Assembly: GCA_025765615.1 (NCBI GenBank)
Contig: JAIVFJ010000421.1
Coordinates: 1 to 43,515 of the forward strand
Reading direction: 5' to 3'
DNA from: Zopfochytrium polystomum
Lineage: Eukaryota > Chytridiomycota > Chytridiomycetes > Chytridiales > Chytridiaceae
Length of the DNA: 43,515 nt
A program made the translations under genes and the position numbers. Positions within the stretch are counted from its first letter, which is position 1. Each line of letters opens with the position of its first letter. Below the pieces are notes generated by a model. The model was not told the origin of the DNA, ran no database searches, and was given only the letters and a program-made list of their open reading frames with translations. Below, one piece after another: positions 10,705 to 19,250 of the stretch.

Positions 10705-10905
10705 ACTCATAATCTTTGTTGGAATATGCACCACACACATCGTAATCAATAAGAAAGAAGAAGAAAATTTGTCTTTGATCCCATCTGTCTCCTCTGGAAT
10801 CATACCACTGGACCACAAACCCAAGCATAGTCCCTGTTGGAATATGCCTCTGCATACAAGATAATCGATAAAAATTTGCCTTTGATTCCATCCATCTCCT
10901 CTGTC
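10676..10905. repeat. tandem duplication of the tRNA-Pro 5' half and its flank
   Basis: The block holding the 5' half of tRNA-Pro plus about 95 bp of flank (about 10676-10790) recurs at about 10794-10905. Shared landmarks are ggaatcataccact(a/g)gacc, gttggaatatgc, (a/c)aaatttg(t/c)ctttgat and ccat(c)tgtctcctctg. The second copy therefore carries only a tRNA-Pro half (about 10796-10825), which cannot make a tRNA. Confidence 0.85.
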
Positions 10906-11558
10906 ACCATCGCCACCACCACTGTCACAGACACACACTCCACCCCCACCCTCGCTAGTCCCAATTATCAATGATTTATATAGTTGTGCATTACATTTTC
11001 AATGTCCTTCACAGATTTGCCTCAGGTGCACCAACTTCCACCAGACTGTAACACACAATCTTTGGATTAACTACACACAGAACAACAACACCAATCAGCT
11101 GAGAGCATTTTGCACTTTTCATTATTAGAGAGAAATGACATGAACTTGAAATGAACTTGATCTCAACTTGAACAAAACCTGAATTTGGACTTTGCCCTCA
11201 GAGATTGGCAACAGGGGATTAAATTTGCAGCAAGCCCCCATCAACGCATAGAAAAAAGCAAAAAAAAAAAAAAAAAAAAAAAAAACCCTTCTCAATTTGA
11301 CATAAAGTATCTTTCAAATTGATCAAAAGTCCAGTTCAATGTTGTCGGGGCGGTTTGCTGTCATACATCTGCTTTGCTTGTCTATGAGTGTCCAACATCA
11401 TTGGATTTTGTCGTTTGTATATATGTACCGTTGTCACCCCTCTGCTGCACACTACTGTAGCTAAAAGTCAGGATCTGCAACCTGAAACCTGAAACCTGAA
11501 ACCTGCAACTGACAGACACACTCCTCAGCACAGAGGAGTCAGAGCTGTGACACTGTGG
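10906..11558. other. intergenic with poly(A) tract and short tandem repeat
   Basis: A 26-base poly(A) run at about 11259-11285 may be the tail of an old retroposon. At 11481-11507 the heptamer cctgaaa is tandemly repeated. No gene recognised. Confidence 0.5.
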
Positions 11559-11640
11559 TGAGCAGAGTGGGATTCGAACCCACGCCCCTCTCGTGACTAC
11601 GACCTGAACGTAGCGCCTTGGACCGCTCGGCCATCTGCCC
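11559..11640 (-). tRNA. tRNA-Leu(CAG)
   Basis: Minus-strand class II tRNA. Acceptor GGGCAGA (11640-11634) pairs with TCTGCTC, discriminator A. Anticodon stem CTACG/CGTAG with loop TTCAGGT (anticodon CAG), long variable arm, T arm GTGGG-TTCGAAT-CCCAC. Acceptor and T arm are identical to the tRNA-Leu(AAG) at 9546. No intron. Confidence 0.94.
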
Positions 11641-11827
11641 CCATCCTCACGCATCCCCCTTTTAATAATATCGTGCACTTAGCCGCTCATCAAGGCAGTG
11701 TATCCATGAAGGATAATGGATACCGAGAAGGAACTCAGAGTCTTTCCCCAGTACGATATTTACACAATGGCAACTACAAGAATATTGTCCTGATTTCAAA
11801 TAATGCAGCGGGGAAGGCCGGAATACA

Positions 11828-11921
11828 GCCTTCTTGGCTCAGTTGGCAGAGCGTCTCCCTAGTACCAGGAGTGAATCCGGACGGCAGGAGAAGGTCACCA
11901 GTTCGATTCTGGTAGAAGGCA
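11828..11921 (+). tRNA. tRNA-Thr(AGT) with 21-nt intron
   Basis: Acceptor GCCTTCT pairs with AGAAGGC, discriminator A; the same acceptor as the tRNA-Lys at 5.4 kb. D arm GCTCAGTTGGCAGAGC. Anticodon stem TCTCC/GGAGA, anticodon AGT (11861-11863), intron at 11865-11885. T arm ACCAG-TTCGATT-CTGGT. Confidence 0.93.
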
Positions 11922-12089
11922 TGGCTGGCAGGAAGTGGGCCTGTTCTAACCCCTTTATTGAGCCTTACTGGCAGGAAGCGCTTTCCGCGTTGATCTGCAT
12001 TTCTGGGTAATTTTCCAATCAATCTGAAACCAGCCAGGAAGGAGGCTAAGGCTGGCTGGATTCAGACCAGATACTAAGAGCTCCGTATC

Positions 12090-12394
12090 TGTCAGGAACA
12101 TGGCAGGACAGGGCAAGGCAGACAAGGAACTGAGAGGAGTGATGATTGTATTGGAAACAATAATTCACTTGAGGGATGGGACAGGTCCCCCATCCCCCTT
12201 TTTTACCTTTTGAGAGTCTTCCTTGTCAAGACTCAAAGAAAGTTCCAGAAAGAGCAATTAGTAATACAATGATACCAATGATACCAATGACAAGACAAAT
12301 CAGGAAAGCAAAGAAGGTTCCAGAAGGTTCCACAAGGTTCCATGAAGGAATGTTCTAGAAGGTTCCAGAGGTTTCCAGAGGGTGATTCATAACA
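12090..12394 (-). mobile_element. solo LTR of the chromovirus family, with target duplication
   Basis: Reads TGTTATGAATC...CCTGACA on the minus strand, matching the 353-bp LTR at 39568 but 305 bp long. It is flanked by a 5-bp direct repeat gtatc (12085-12089 and 12395-12399), the size expected for a Ty3/gypsy integrase. The length difference is mostly one missing 45-bp block of the nGAAn/nTTCn array, so this copy carries the shorter, probably ancestral, form. A solo LTR is what LTR-LTR recombination leaves behind. Confidence 0.92.
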
Positions 12395-12967
12395 GTATCC
12401 AAGAATACACACAGACATGGTGTTCTCATATCTGTTTAAAGACCCGGATATCTGGTGGAGGGCGGATGTCTGGACTTTGTCAGCGGATTGGGCAGATATT
12501 TGGTCTTTTTGCATATCAGTGACTGGGAATTATCTGTGAGGCAGATGTGGGCAGTAACCATATCTGTCCACCATATCCGCCAGAGGTTTGGAGCAGATCC
12601 GGCAGAGATCCGGCCGAGGTCCAGTCTCCACTTTCTCAGATGCCAGCCTTAAACGAAGCTGTTCTCCAGCACTGCCCAATGATTGTGTGCATACTCCAGA
12701 ACTGTGTTCAAGTCATACCACTTGCACTTAATCAGGAAAGCAGTTTTGGTTTTTTTCTTTCTCCCTCCTTTCATTTACAGTGAGGCACAAATCTGCACCC
12801 AGCCTCTTTATAATTGTATGATGTTCCTAAGTGAGACACATTTGCCACAAGGCAAAGTCTCAGCACAGTAGAAGAGTCAGGCATGCTAGCCTATTTGTTT
12901 ACTTGGCTTAACTGGTTGTTGTCGTTCTTCCCACAACATTTTGCAAACCCCACGAAGCGTTTGCACT
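12395..12967. other. intergenic
   Basis: Between 12425 and 12620 variants of the words gatatctg, gcagatat and ggcggat recur irregularly on both strands, but without a clear unit. The rest is unremarkable. Confidence 0.4.
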
Positions 12968-13041
12968 GGTCACATGGTGTAGTTGGTTATCACGTCTGTC
13001 TAACACACAGACGGTCTCCAGTTCGAGTCTGGATGTGACCA
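12968..13041 (+). tRNA. tRNA-Val(AAC)
   Basis: Acceptor GGTCACA pairs with TGTGACC, discriminator A. Anticodon stem TCTGT/ACAGA with loop CTAACAC (anticodon AAC). T arm TCCAG-TTCGAGT-CTGGA. No intron. Confidence 0.94.
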
Positions 13042-14256
13042 AATTCTCCTCTTTCTTGTCCCAGCTCTACTGTCTGTTTGTGGTGTTTGTGCTGTTGGCA
13101 AAAGATGGGGGCTGGGCTGGTGAAGGGGTTTTGTGTGGGTTTCAGTTCCCAAATCAGGAAGGTGACTCCAGAGCCCTAAAAAGGTATTGGACAGACAGTG
13201 TGTTGAGGGCAACAGGCCTACTGTGCGTCAGGCAATGATTCTACCACTGAATCCACTGTTGGGCAGTGCCTATGAATATGGCAAATACCCAGTGTTACTC
13301 TGTTGACTAGTATCTCGCCTTCTCCAATGCGTTTTCCAGCAAGAACAGCAAAGTTGGTCAGTGTGCTCAGAGTGGACCACACCTGCAGCATTGCATGACT
13401 AGAACTTTGTTCCAAAAAGTTCCATTATATACACTCTGGTCTTTGTTTTCAAGAGCCTACCTGGTGGGGGGCAAATTCAAGGAGAGAAAGCCTGATCATT
13501 CCCAGGTGAGGCCCCAACATGACGCAACTCAGGTGTAATTGTGTCCTCCCCATGGCCAGAAAAAAGGGACAAATATTGCTGCTTTGTTTAAAAGTGTTGC
13601 TGTGCACAGATTGTAATCGACACTGCGCAGAAAAACTGGGGGGTCTGTTGGTTTGTCCAGAAAAACTTTTCCCATTTTGTTTGAACAGCAATCCAAGCGT
13701 GACAGTTTTTGATATTCTGCAAGGCAGCAAAGAATAAGATAAAAAGTTTTCTTTTCTTTTTTGTCGCGATCTTTGTCAGGTCAGTCTCCTGCATTCCCAA
13801 ATTGTTTTTACATTTAGTTTTGCCCATAAAAACAGTCAAGAACAAGAATAGGTCTCGCCTTAGAGGTTGAACCACTCTTGCCACTGCCACTTTTGATCAT
13901 TTTAGCTATGAAACAAGCTCTGTCTGGAGGCTCTGCTCAGGCTGTTTTTTTTTTTTTTCCTCTGCACGGAAACAGTCTGGAGCAAAACAGCAATACCAAT
14001 TTATTGGATCAACTTGTACCCATCAAAGCAAATTGCAATGAAGCCCCTCGCATCATTTTTGCTATGCTTTGACAAAGCAATCACTGCCCAGTGTAGTTAG
14101 AAAAACAAGAGAAAAAAAACCTGCTCAGTGTCACCTGCCTCTGTTTGGCAGCACCACCAACCAGCCTCCCCTCGACACTCCAGACTGATTGTGGGAGTCT
14201 TCAAGGCCCACACCATCACAATTTCCACTGTGGGGAGACTGTCAACCCAAATGTTG
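13042..14256. other. intergenic, no gene recognised
   Basis: Contains a poly(T) run at about 13942-13956 and several open frames of 65-100 codons without recognisable motifs. The only structured item is the tRNA-Gly half listed separately. Confidence 0.45.
13230..13262 (-). pseudogene. tRNA-Gly 5'-half fragment
   Basis: Resembles the 5' half of the tRNA-Gly(GCC) at 37.2 kb (tgattctaccactgaatccactgttg against its ataattctaccactgaaccactgttg). No anticodon or T arm follows. It may be chance or a tRNA-derived retroposon end. Confidence 0.4.
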
Positions 14257-14331
14257 AGGCTGCACCCGGATTTGAACCGGGGTTCCCAGAATCAAAATCT
14301 GATGTGATAACAAATGCTCTAAGTCCCCCCA
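14257..14331 (-). pseudogene. tRNA-Gln(TTG) remnant
   Basis: On the minus strand the 3' two thirds are good tRNA: TTATCACATCAGA, loop TTTTGAT (anticodon TTG), TCTGGGAACCC, T arm CCCGG-TTCAAAT-CCGGG and 3' acceptor strand TGCAGCC. The 5' side reads ggggggacttagagcatt and cannot pair with that acceptor or form a normal D arm. It is therefore a tRNA whose 5' end was replaced, possibly by the retroposon that follows. Confidence 0.75.
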
Positions 14332-14370
14332 ACCCTATGCAGGTATGTACAAGTGCCAAAAATAAATAAT

Positions 14371-14716
14371 AATTAGGCGGGCTTGGGGTACGGCCTGTCA
14401 GGCACCCCATCCCTAGGCAGTCAGGCAGTCTCCGTTAGTCACCGAAAAAGAAAATATGTTGAGAAAACCCTGGCGCAACGGAAACTGTTAAGACGAAAGT
14501 AGTAAAAGCAGGCCCAATAATTAAGACGGGTTAGCCGCAAATACACTTTGATAACGCCTTGGAAACTAAAGAACCAGGAGCAATAATAGGGGTCCCGATC
14601 CTTGCGGTTTTATGACAGGTACGCTTGTTTTTGCGAATAAAATCCCTAGACTTTATCACTGAGACCTCAGTGTAGTCTCACACTCTTTCCAAAAAAAAAA
14701 AAAAAAAAAAAAAAGG
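14371..14716 (+). repeat. retroposon 3' end with 25-nt poly(A) tail
   Basis: A roughly 320-bp body with the near-palindromic block cggcctgtcaggcaccccatc at its start and the inverted pair actgagacctcagt / gtctcaca just before a 25-base poly(A) run (14692-14716). This organisation is typical of LINE or SINE 3' ends. No coding sequence, polymerase III promoter or clear target duplication was found. Confidence 0.5.
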
Positions 14717-15206
14717 AAAAGAAGAAAGCTTCCTTTTCTTCTTCATTTTGTTTCCTTCCAACATGCCCTTATGTTATTAGCACACAGAACTGAGTTCTGT
14801 TTGTTGCTGCCTGTTGTCTGCCATCGCCTCGCTCCCCAGGCCTCGTGCTGTATGGAGCGTCTAGCAGGCCACAAACCTCAGCGGTTTGGAAATGGCAGAC
14901 CAGGCAGTGTTTAAACCTTCCACAACTTGAGGAGGGCAACCTACAGTGCCATTGTGCCAGTCTGTGCCACTGTTTTTCCAAATTAGATAACAAAACCCTT
15001 TGGGAAAGTTGCATTTTGAGGTCAAAGGATTGAATCAAATTGAATCACATAGGAAATGCAGTCTTAAGGATCAGAGTCAGTCCTTATCCTTTCCAAGATG
15101 AGTTTTATGGAATGCAGGAAATCTGGCAGTGGACAAGTCATGACAATCCATTGCACATGATTTCTATGGAGTGTGAGTTGACTATGACAGGATTGGCCTA
15201 TGTGTG
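14717..15206. other. intergenic, no gene recognised
   Basis: Contains an inverted pair around 14718-14745 (gaagaaagcttcc / cttcttc). No coding region is supported. Confidence 0.4.
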
Positions 15207-15278
15207 GACTCCTTAGCTCAACGGTAGAGCATTCGACTCCAGATCGAAAGGTTGCGTGTTCAAATCACGTAGGGGTCA
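15207..15278 (+). tRNA. tRNA-Trp(CCA)
   Basis: 72-nt cloverleaf. Acceptor GACTCCT pairs with AGGGGTC (one T-G pair), discriminator A. D arm GCTCAACGGTAGAGC, anticodon stem TTCGA/TCGAA with loop CTCCAGA (anticodon CCA), T arm GCGTG-TTCAAAT-CACGT. No intron. This is the last host gene before the AT-rich block. Confidence 0.93.
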
Positions 15279-15693
15279 TGTAAAGACCTACACAGTCCAT
15301 ATATTTCTTGTTGACAGTGTTTGAGTTACTCAGTTCCAGCTCCCTTTCCGCCGCTGGTGCAGGCAATGTCTGGAGCCCAAAGCATGGATTCAACTTGGTT
15401 TCATGTGACAATCGAGAAAGATTTCCCCAACTGCAACAATGAGCCCTTCAGCCCCAGGGAGAGTAAGGCTATTGTCCGCTTATCTCTATTGGGGTTTTTT
15501 TTCCCTTTTTTTTTATTTTATTTTATTATTTTCACTAACCCCACCAAAAAAATTTGTAAAATCCTGCCAAAGTTGGCATAAAACACACATTGGAGAACTC
15601 CATATTGTGTCCAAAATCCAAAGACTGAAAAATGTATTGAAAATTGTGATATTGAAACATTTTCAAAAATGACAAAATTATGCAAATATATTT

Positions 15694-15893
15694 ATGAACG
15701 ATCAAAGAAAAATAGAAAACTATATTTTGAAAACGTTCGATATAAATTACACAAATTCTGACAGTTTCATAATAATAATGTGAAACGAGAAAGTGTAATG
15801 ATTGGTGACGACCATTACGATTATGAAAAGGTATTCAAACTATATATGAAAAATTATTACAGAATGTATATAGAATTAAGTTACTATTTTTAA
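15694..15893 (+). pseudogene. small orphan gene, frameshifted
   Basis: From the ATG at 15694 the reading MNDQRKIENYILKTF runs to about 15775. After a one-base shift it continues as KRESVMIGDDHYDYEKVF up to the TAA at 15891. Together about 65 residues, polar and aromatic-rich. I recognise no family. It lies just inside the left edge of the AT-rich block. Confidence 0.4.
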
Positions 15894-15934
15894 CATTCGT
15901 TCGCGCACAACTTTTTTTACATCTAGAAGTTTAA

Positions 15935-16549
15935 ATGAATCCTTTGTATGCACCGTTTAAACGAGAAGAAGAACCTGTAAAAGAAGCTGATCAAAAAAGC
16001 GTCGAAGACGCTATTCCAGAAAAAGAAAATGATCTTTTCATTGTTATTACGGCAAATCTTATAAAAGAAGTTGACAAAACACTTGCAGTATTTAAACGAA
16101 TTTATGAAATTCCAAATTCTGATCCACATATTGTAATAATAAATGAACCATTTGATTGGTTAAAGTTGAAAGAAATAAAAGCAACTGATTTTAGAAGTGT
16201 AGTTGTTATTCAAGAAGAAGTTAAACGAGAAATATCTTGTTTTTGTCATCATCCAAGTCCATCTAAATTTGTTTATTCAAATGGATCCAAATCATATATA
16301 GTAGATGTTTTGATACATATTATTCCATATATAGCAAAAGATATTCCACTTTTGTTTTACACTAGTTCAGCATCATATGCAAATGTATCTGCTAAAAATG
16401 TTCCATCATATGCATTTTTCATTCCATCTGCAAAAATTTCTCTACAAAAGATATTTAATTCGTTTAGTAATGAAGAACCTATCAAAGCTTTGAAACGAAT
16501 GGAGAGTGAACGATATGAAAAACAACCATCATGGATACCATTTTCTTGA
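15935..16549 (+). CDS. hypothetical 204-aa protein of the AT-rich block
   Basis: An intact frame from ATG 15935 to TGA 16547. The N-terminal 40 residues are charged and probably disordered (KREEEPVKEADQKS). The rest alternates hydrophobic strands and charged helices (FIVITANLIKEV, VVVIQEEVKREI, YIVDVLIHIIPYI), which suggests a compact alpha/beta fold, possibly nucleotide- or nucleic-acid-related. There is no motif I can name. A perfect 11-bp hairpin lies 22 bp after the stop, and the upstream 50 bp is very A/T-rich, in keeping with a viral promoter. Together with the 396-codon frame at 26 kb it is one of the few undamaged frames in the block. Confidence 0.65.
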   Translation: MNPLYAPFKREEEPVKEADQKSVEDAIPEKENDLFIVITANLIKEVDKTLAVFKRIYEIPNSDPHIVIINEPFDWLKLKEIKATDFRSVVVIQEEVKREISCFCHHPSPSKFVYSNGSKSYIVDVLIHIIPYIAKDIPLLFYTSSASYANVSAKNVPSYAFFIPSAKISLQKIFNSFSNEEPIKALKRMESERYEKQPSWIPFS

Positions 16550-16571
16550 ACTTCTTTTGAATTTTTTACTT

Positions 16572-16601
16572 AAAATAAAACATTTATTCGTGTTTTATTT
16601 T
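16572..16601 (+). terminator. perfect 11-bp hairpin after the 204-aa gene
   Basis: AAAATAAAACA (16572-16582) is exactly complementary to TGTTTTATTTT (16591-16601), with an 8-base loop. It sits 22 bp past the stop codon. In mimivirus-type giant viruses such palindromes mark transcript 3' ends; applying that here is inference. Confidence 0.65.
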
Positions 16602-16661
16602 GAATCACATTTGAAAACATTATAGATCTTTAGTACGATAATGAATATTTCACAATAGTAA

Positions 16662-16670
16662 GTCACGTGA
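16662..16670. promoter_or_regulatory. GTCACGTGA palindromic element
   Basis: Same word as the four GTCACGTGA(C) sites at 24-26 kb, with the E-box core CACGTG. Here it lies between the two hairpins upstream of the first methyltransferase. Confidence 0.45.
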
Positions 16671-16697
16671 TTTCGTGAAAAGGAGTAAACGCAAATA

Positions 16698-16731
16698 AGC
16701 CCAAACACTGCTGGGAGCAATGCGTGGGGCT
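16698..16731 (+). terminator. hairpin of the AGCCC...GGGCT family, copy 1
   Basis: Imperfect stem AGCCC/GGGCT with the conserved inner word CACTGCTG. Homologous to copy 2 at 21355 in the same orientation and to copies 3-5 in the opposite orientation. It stands between the 204-aa gene and the methyltransferase start. Confidence 0.6.
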
Positions 16732-17150
16732 ATCAATATAAACTTGTTTGGAAGTACTGTTATTTATTTTATTGATTCTAAATAATGACTCTTTCTATTG
16801 GAACTGATTGTTCTGGCATTGAAGCTCCAATTGAAGCACTTAGACAATTGGGTATTTCTTTTCAACACAAATGGTCATGTGAGATTGATAAGTATGCGCG
16901 CAAAAGTATGCGAAAGCGCGTTTTGGTTTCTGATAGGTTTTAATCTCGCCTGTCATTGCCAGTCTCTCGTGAAAGAAAGTGGAGTGCGAACACAACGGCT
17001 TTGTGATGGTACCCCCCAGTCTTACTAGACAGCCGGCTGAGGGCATTACGATTCGTCTTTGGGAGAGTCACAAGGGATGCTGCTGCTTGATTTTTTTCTC
17101 AGAGAATCCGACCGACGAGTTTGGCGCTAACGTTTCCCCGTTGCCAATAG

Positions 17151-17393
17151 ACTTCAGTGAGCGCCTTCACCAACACCGCCTCCACCAACACCGTCTCCAC
17201 CTACACCATCTCCACCAACACCGACTCAACGACTCCTGCGGTCCCAACGACACCTCTTTCATCACCTCCTTCTTCTACTACTGCAGTTGTAGCAGCAGCT
17301 GCTGGTATCCGCGCGGTTGCGCTTGTGTCTGTGACGGTTGCTCTTGTGTTCAATATACGATCGCGTCAGAGGCTTCATGACCGGGAGCCCTAA
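17151..17393 (+). CDS. possible C-terminal exon: Ser/Thr/Pro stalk plus transmembrane helix
   Basis: After a plausible 3' splice site (ttgccaatag ending at 17150) the reading is a stalk of repeated (S/T)TNT and PTTP units. It is followed by about 24 hydrophobic residues (AVVAAAAGIRAVALVSVTVA and on) and a short basic tail RSRQR before TAA 17393. This is the layout of a type I membrane or cell-wall protein end. No upstream exon is convincing. It could be a fragment carried in with the insertion. Confidence 0.4.
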   Translation, partial: TSVSAFTNTASTNTVSTYTISTNTDSTTPAVPTTPLSSPPSSTTAVVAAAAGIRAVALVSVTVALVFNIRSRQRLHDREP

Positions 17394-19065
17394 TCCCCAC
17401 CGCCTTGCTACACAAACTTGGGAGTCGCCACAGCCGAGGGAGGTATCGATCAAACATTCTCGTTGTTGTCACGTTCGCCGTCTGCGTCAGGGGCGGTCCC
17501 CCTTTGCGTCCACCGCGTGCCGCAACTTCAACGTCCACAGACTCCCGTGCAAGCTCCGCCGAGTTGCGGGTGGACACCAACCTAGCGTGCCGGAGCGCAA
17601 CGGCCACCTCCACAAGGTCAGCTCAGTTCCTTCGAGAGTTTCAACAGCTGTGAGACCCATTGCGAGGAAGCGCCGAAGAAGAGTCCATGCGGTTTTCGGT
17701 CGCCAAAGTCGAGATGAAGGCGGAGTCGGACAACGCCTTCACGGATGGCCATGATGGAGATCTTGGCGTGGAGATGTTGCGAGTTCGGGGAGTGGCAGAG
17801 TCAACCGTTTGCGTGTTCCGCGGTACGTTCCGGGGCTGTAATGGAGACGGCTTTCCTCCTTTCACCGATTGGCTAAAAAAAAAGACTCATACGAAAACAG
17901 GGTCTCGTCTTAATCTGCACGACCTTCCAGAAATCACCGGCGTCGCCACCACACATCTTGAGAACCCCACGATACCGATTTTCAGCGCCGTCCCGTCGCG
18001 CCATCAGACTGTCATACGACACCTCGCCGGCCGACTGGGAGTCCTTGTGATCGTGTCGGACACTCGCCCTGACGAAATGAACTCGGAGCAAGGGTTTGTC
18101 GAACAAAGTCTGCCGGTCGCGGCCTGGAGGGACAACAGACGACAGAACGAAGCGGGAATACGGTCGACGATGGCTGCGCCGCTGGCTTCCGGAACCGTGA
18201 TGATGTGTACTGAGATGCATGAATAGTCCTTGGTGAACTTTGGGGGTGGCTTTTCGCGTATGCAAAAGAAAACTGCTAATACAATAATAAAGTGTTCCTC
18301 GCTGGCCCTCATGTGCGCGATAAGGAAGAGAAGTAACCCTCTCGTAGTGCTGACAATGCTTGTTTCGCTAGCCATCGGTGGCTGACCGATTGCATGTCGC
18401 CCACACCCGCGCCATTGTCCCGCTCCTCGCCAAGCAGATCTACTACGCAGTCTCGCATCCCCGCCAAGAAATACATCTTTGCAACGCTCCATCGGCTCCC
18501 GGTTCTTCAAGCCGCCGCGCTTCTTCTTCTCCCAAAGCTCTTGGCCCACGCGCCCTTCCCCGCCGCCCTGTTACGGTATGAGACTACATAGAGGACACCT
18601 ACAGCGGGCAATCTGCATTTTGCGTCCCAACTAATACATATACCTGAAGGTGTGGGTGAGATTTCTCATCCTCTTCATAGGTATTTTGTGTGTGCGAAGA
18701 AGTGGAGCGTCGGTGAAGGGTAGCGAAGCGGGATTGGCGATGCCTCACAGACTCAGCGGAGAATTTACCCTGATGACGGCGTGTCCAGTACCGATTCTCA
18801 ACATCTCTCCCGACACCGACACCGTCATCGCCGAGTTCCTGTCCCGCCTGGCAGGCGGCATGTGGCGCTCTCTCGTCGCTCCGGCTGAGCGAAAAAAGAT
18901 TGGCTTTTTTTCATTTTTTGTTTGGTTTTTGACGAAGATTCGTTACTCGTGCAGGAAGGGCCAGGATTAAAAGTATCAGCGCGATCAGTGGTTTGAGTTG
19001 TTGGCCAGAGTCACACGCAAAAAATAGGATGACAATTTGGACCAGAAAACTTTGTGAGGTGTTTG
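17394..19065. other. insertion interior without a recognised gene
   Basis: GC-rich DNA with overlapping open frames on both strands, the longest 188 codons at 17660-18226 (+). Their proteins have no motif I recognise, and several look like alternate readings of one decayed gene. Treated as unassigned. Confidence 0.35.
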
Positions 19066-19140
19066 ACTTGGCCACCCACAAGAGTTCAAGTGCAAGTCCA
19101 AGTGCAAGTGACCTGTCAGCACCACTTGGATTGGAGTAAT
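19066..19140 (+). repeat. short tandem words caagtgcaagt upstream of the GTPase
   Basis: The word (c)aagtgcaagt(g/c) recurs around 19088-19112, and gcacttgcacttt, its inverse, at 19144-19156, about 40-90 bp upstream of the TATA box. It could be a binding-site cluster for the GTPase promoter. Confidence 0.4.
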
Positions 19141-19181
19141 TGGAGCACTTGCACTTTCCCCTAATGACGAGAAAAAGCCCT

Positions 19182-19189
19182 TATATAAG
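19182..19189 (+). promoter_or_regulatory. TATA box of the GTPase gene
   Basis: TATATAAG lies about 65 bp before the ATG at 19251 and is followed by a CT-rich leader, a typical eukaryotic core promoter layout. Confidence 0.55.
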
Positions 19190-19250
19190 AATGCCTTTTC
19201 TCTTCACCGTTCCCCAACTTCCCCATTCCAATCGCTTTATCTCAGACATC

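Noticed and set aside
12425..12620. Possible satellite built on gatatctg words
   Set aside because: No constant unit length or order; may be chance in a purine/pyrimidine-biased stretch.
14145..14369. Frame reading AAPGFEPGFPES
   Set aside because: Familiar translation artefact of a minus-strand tRNA T arm, not a protein.
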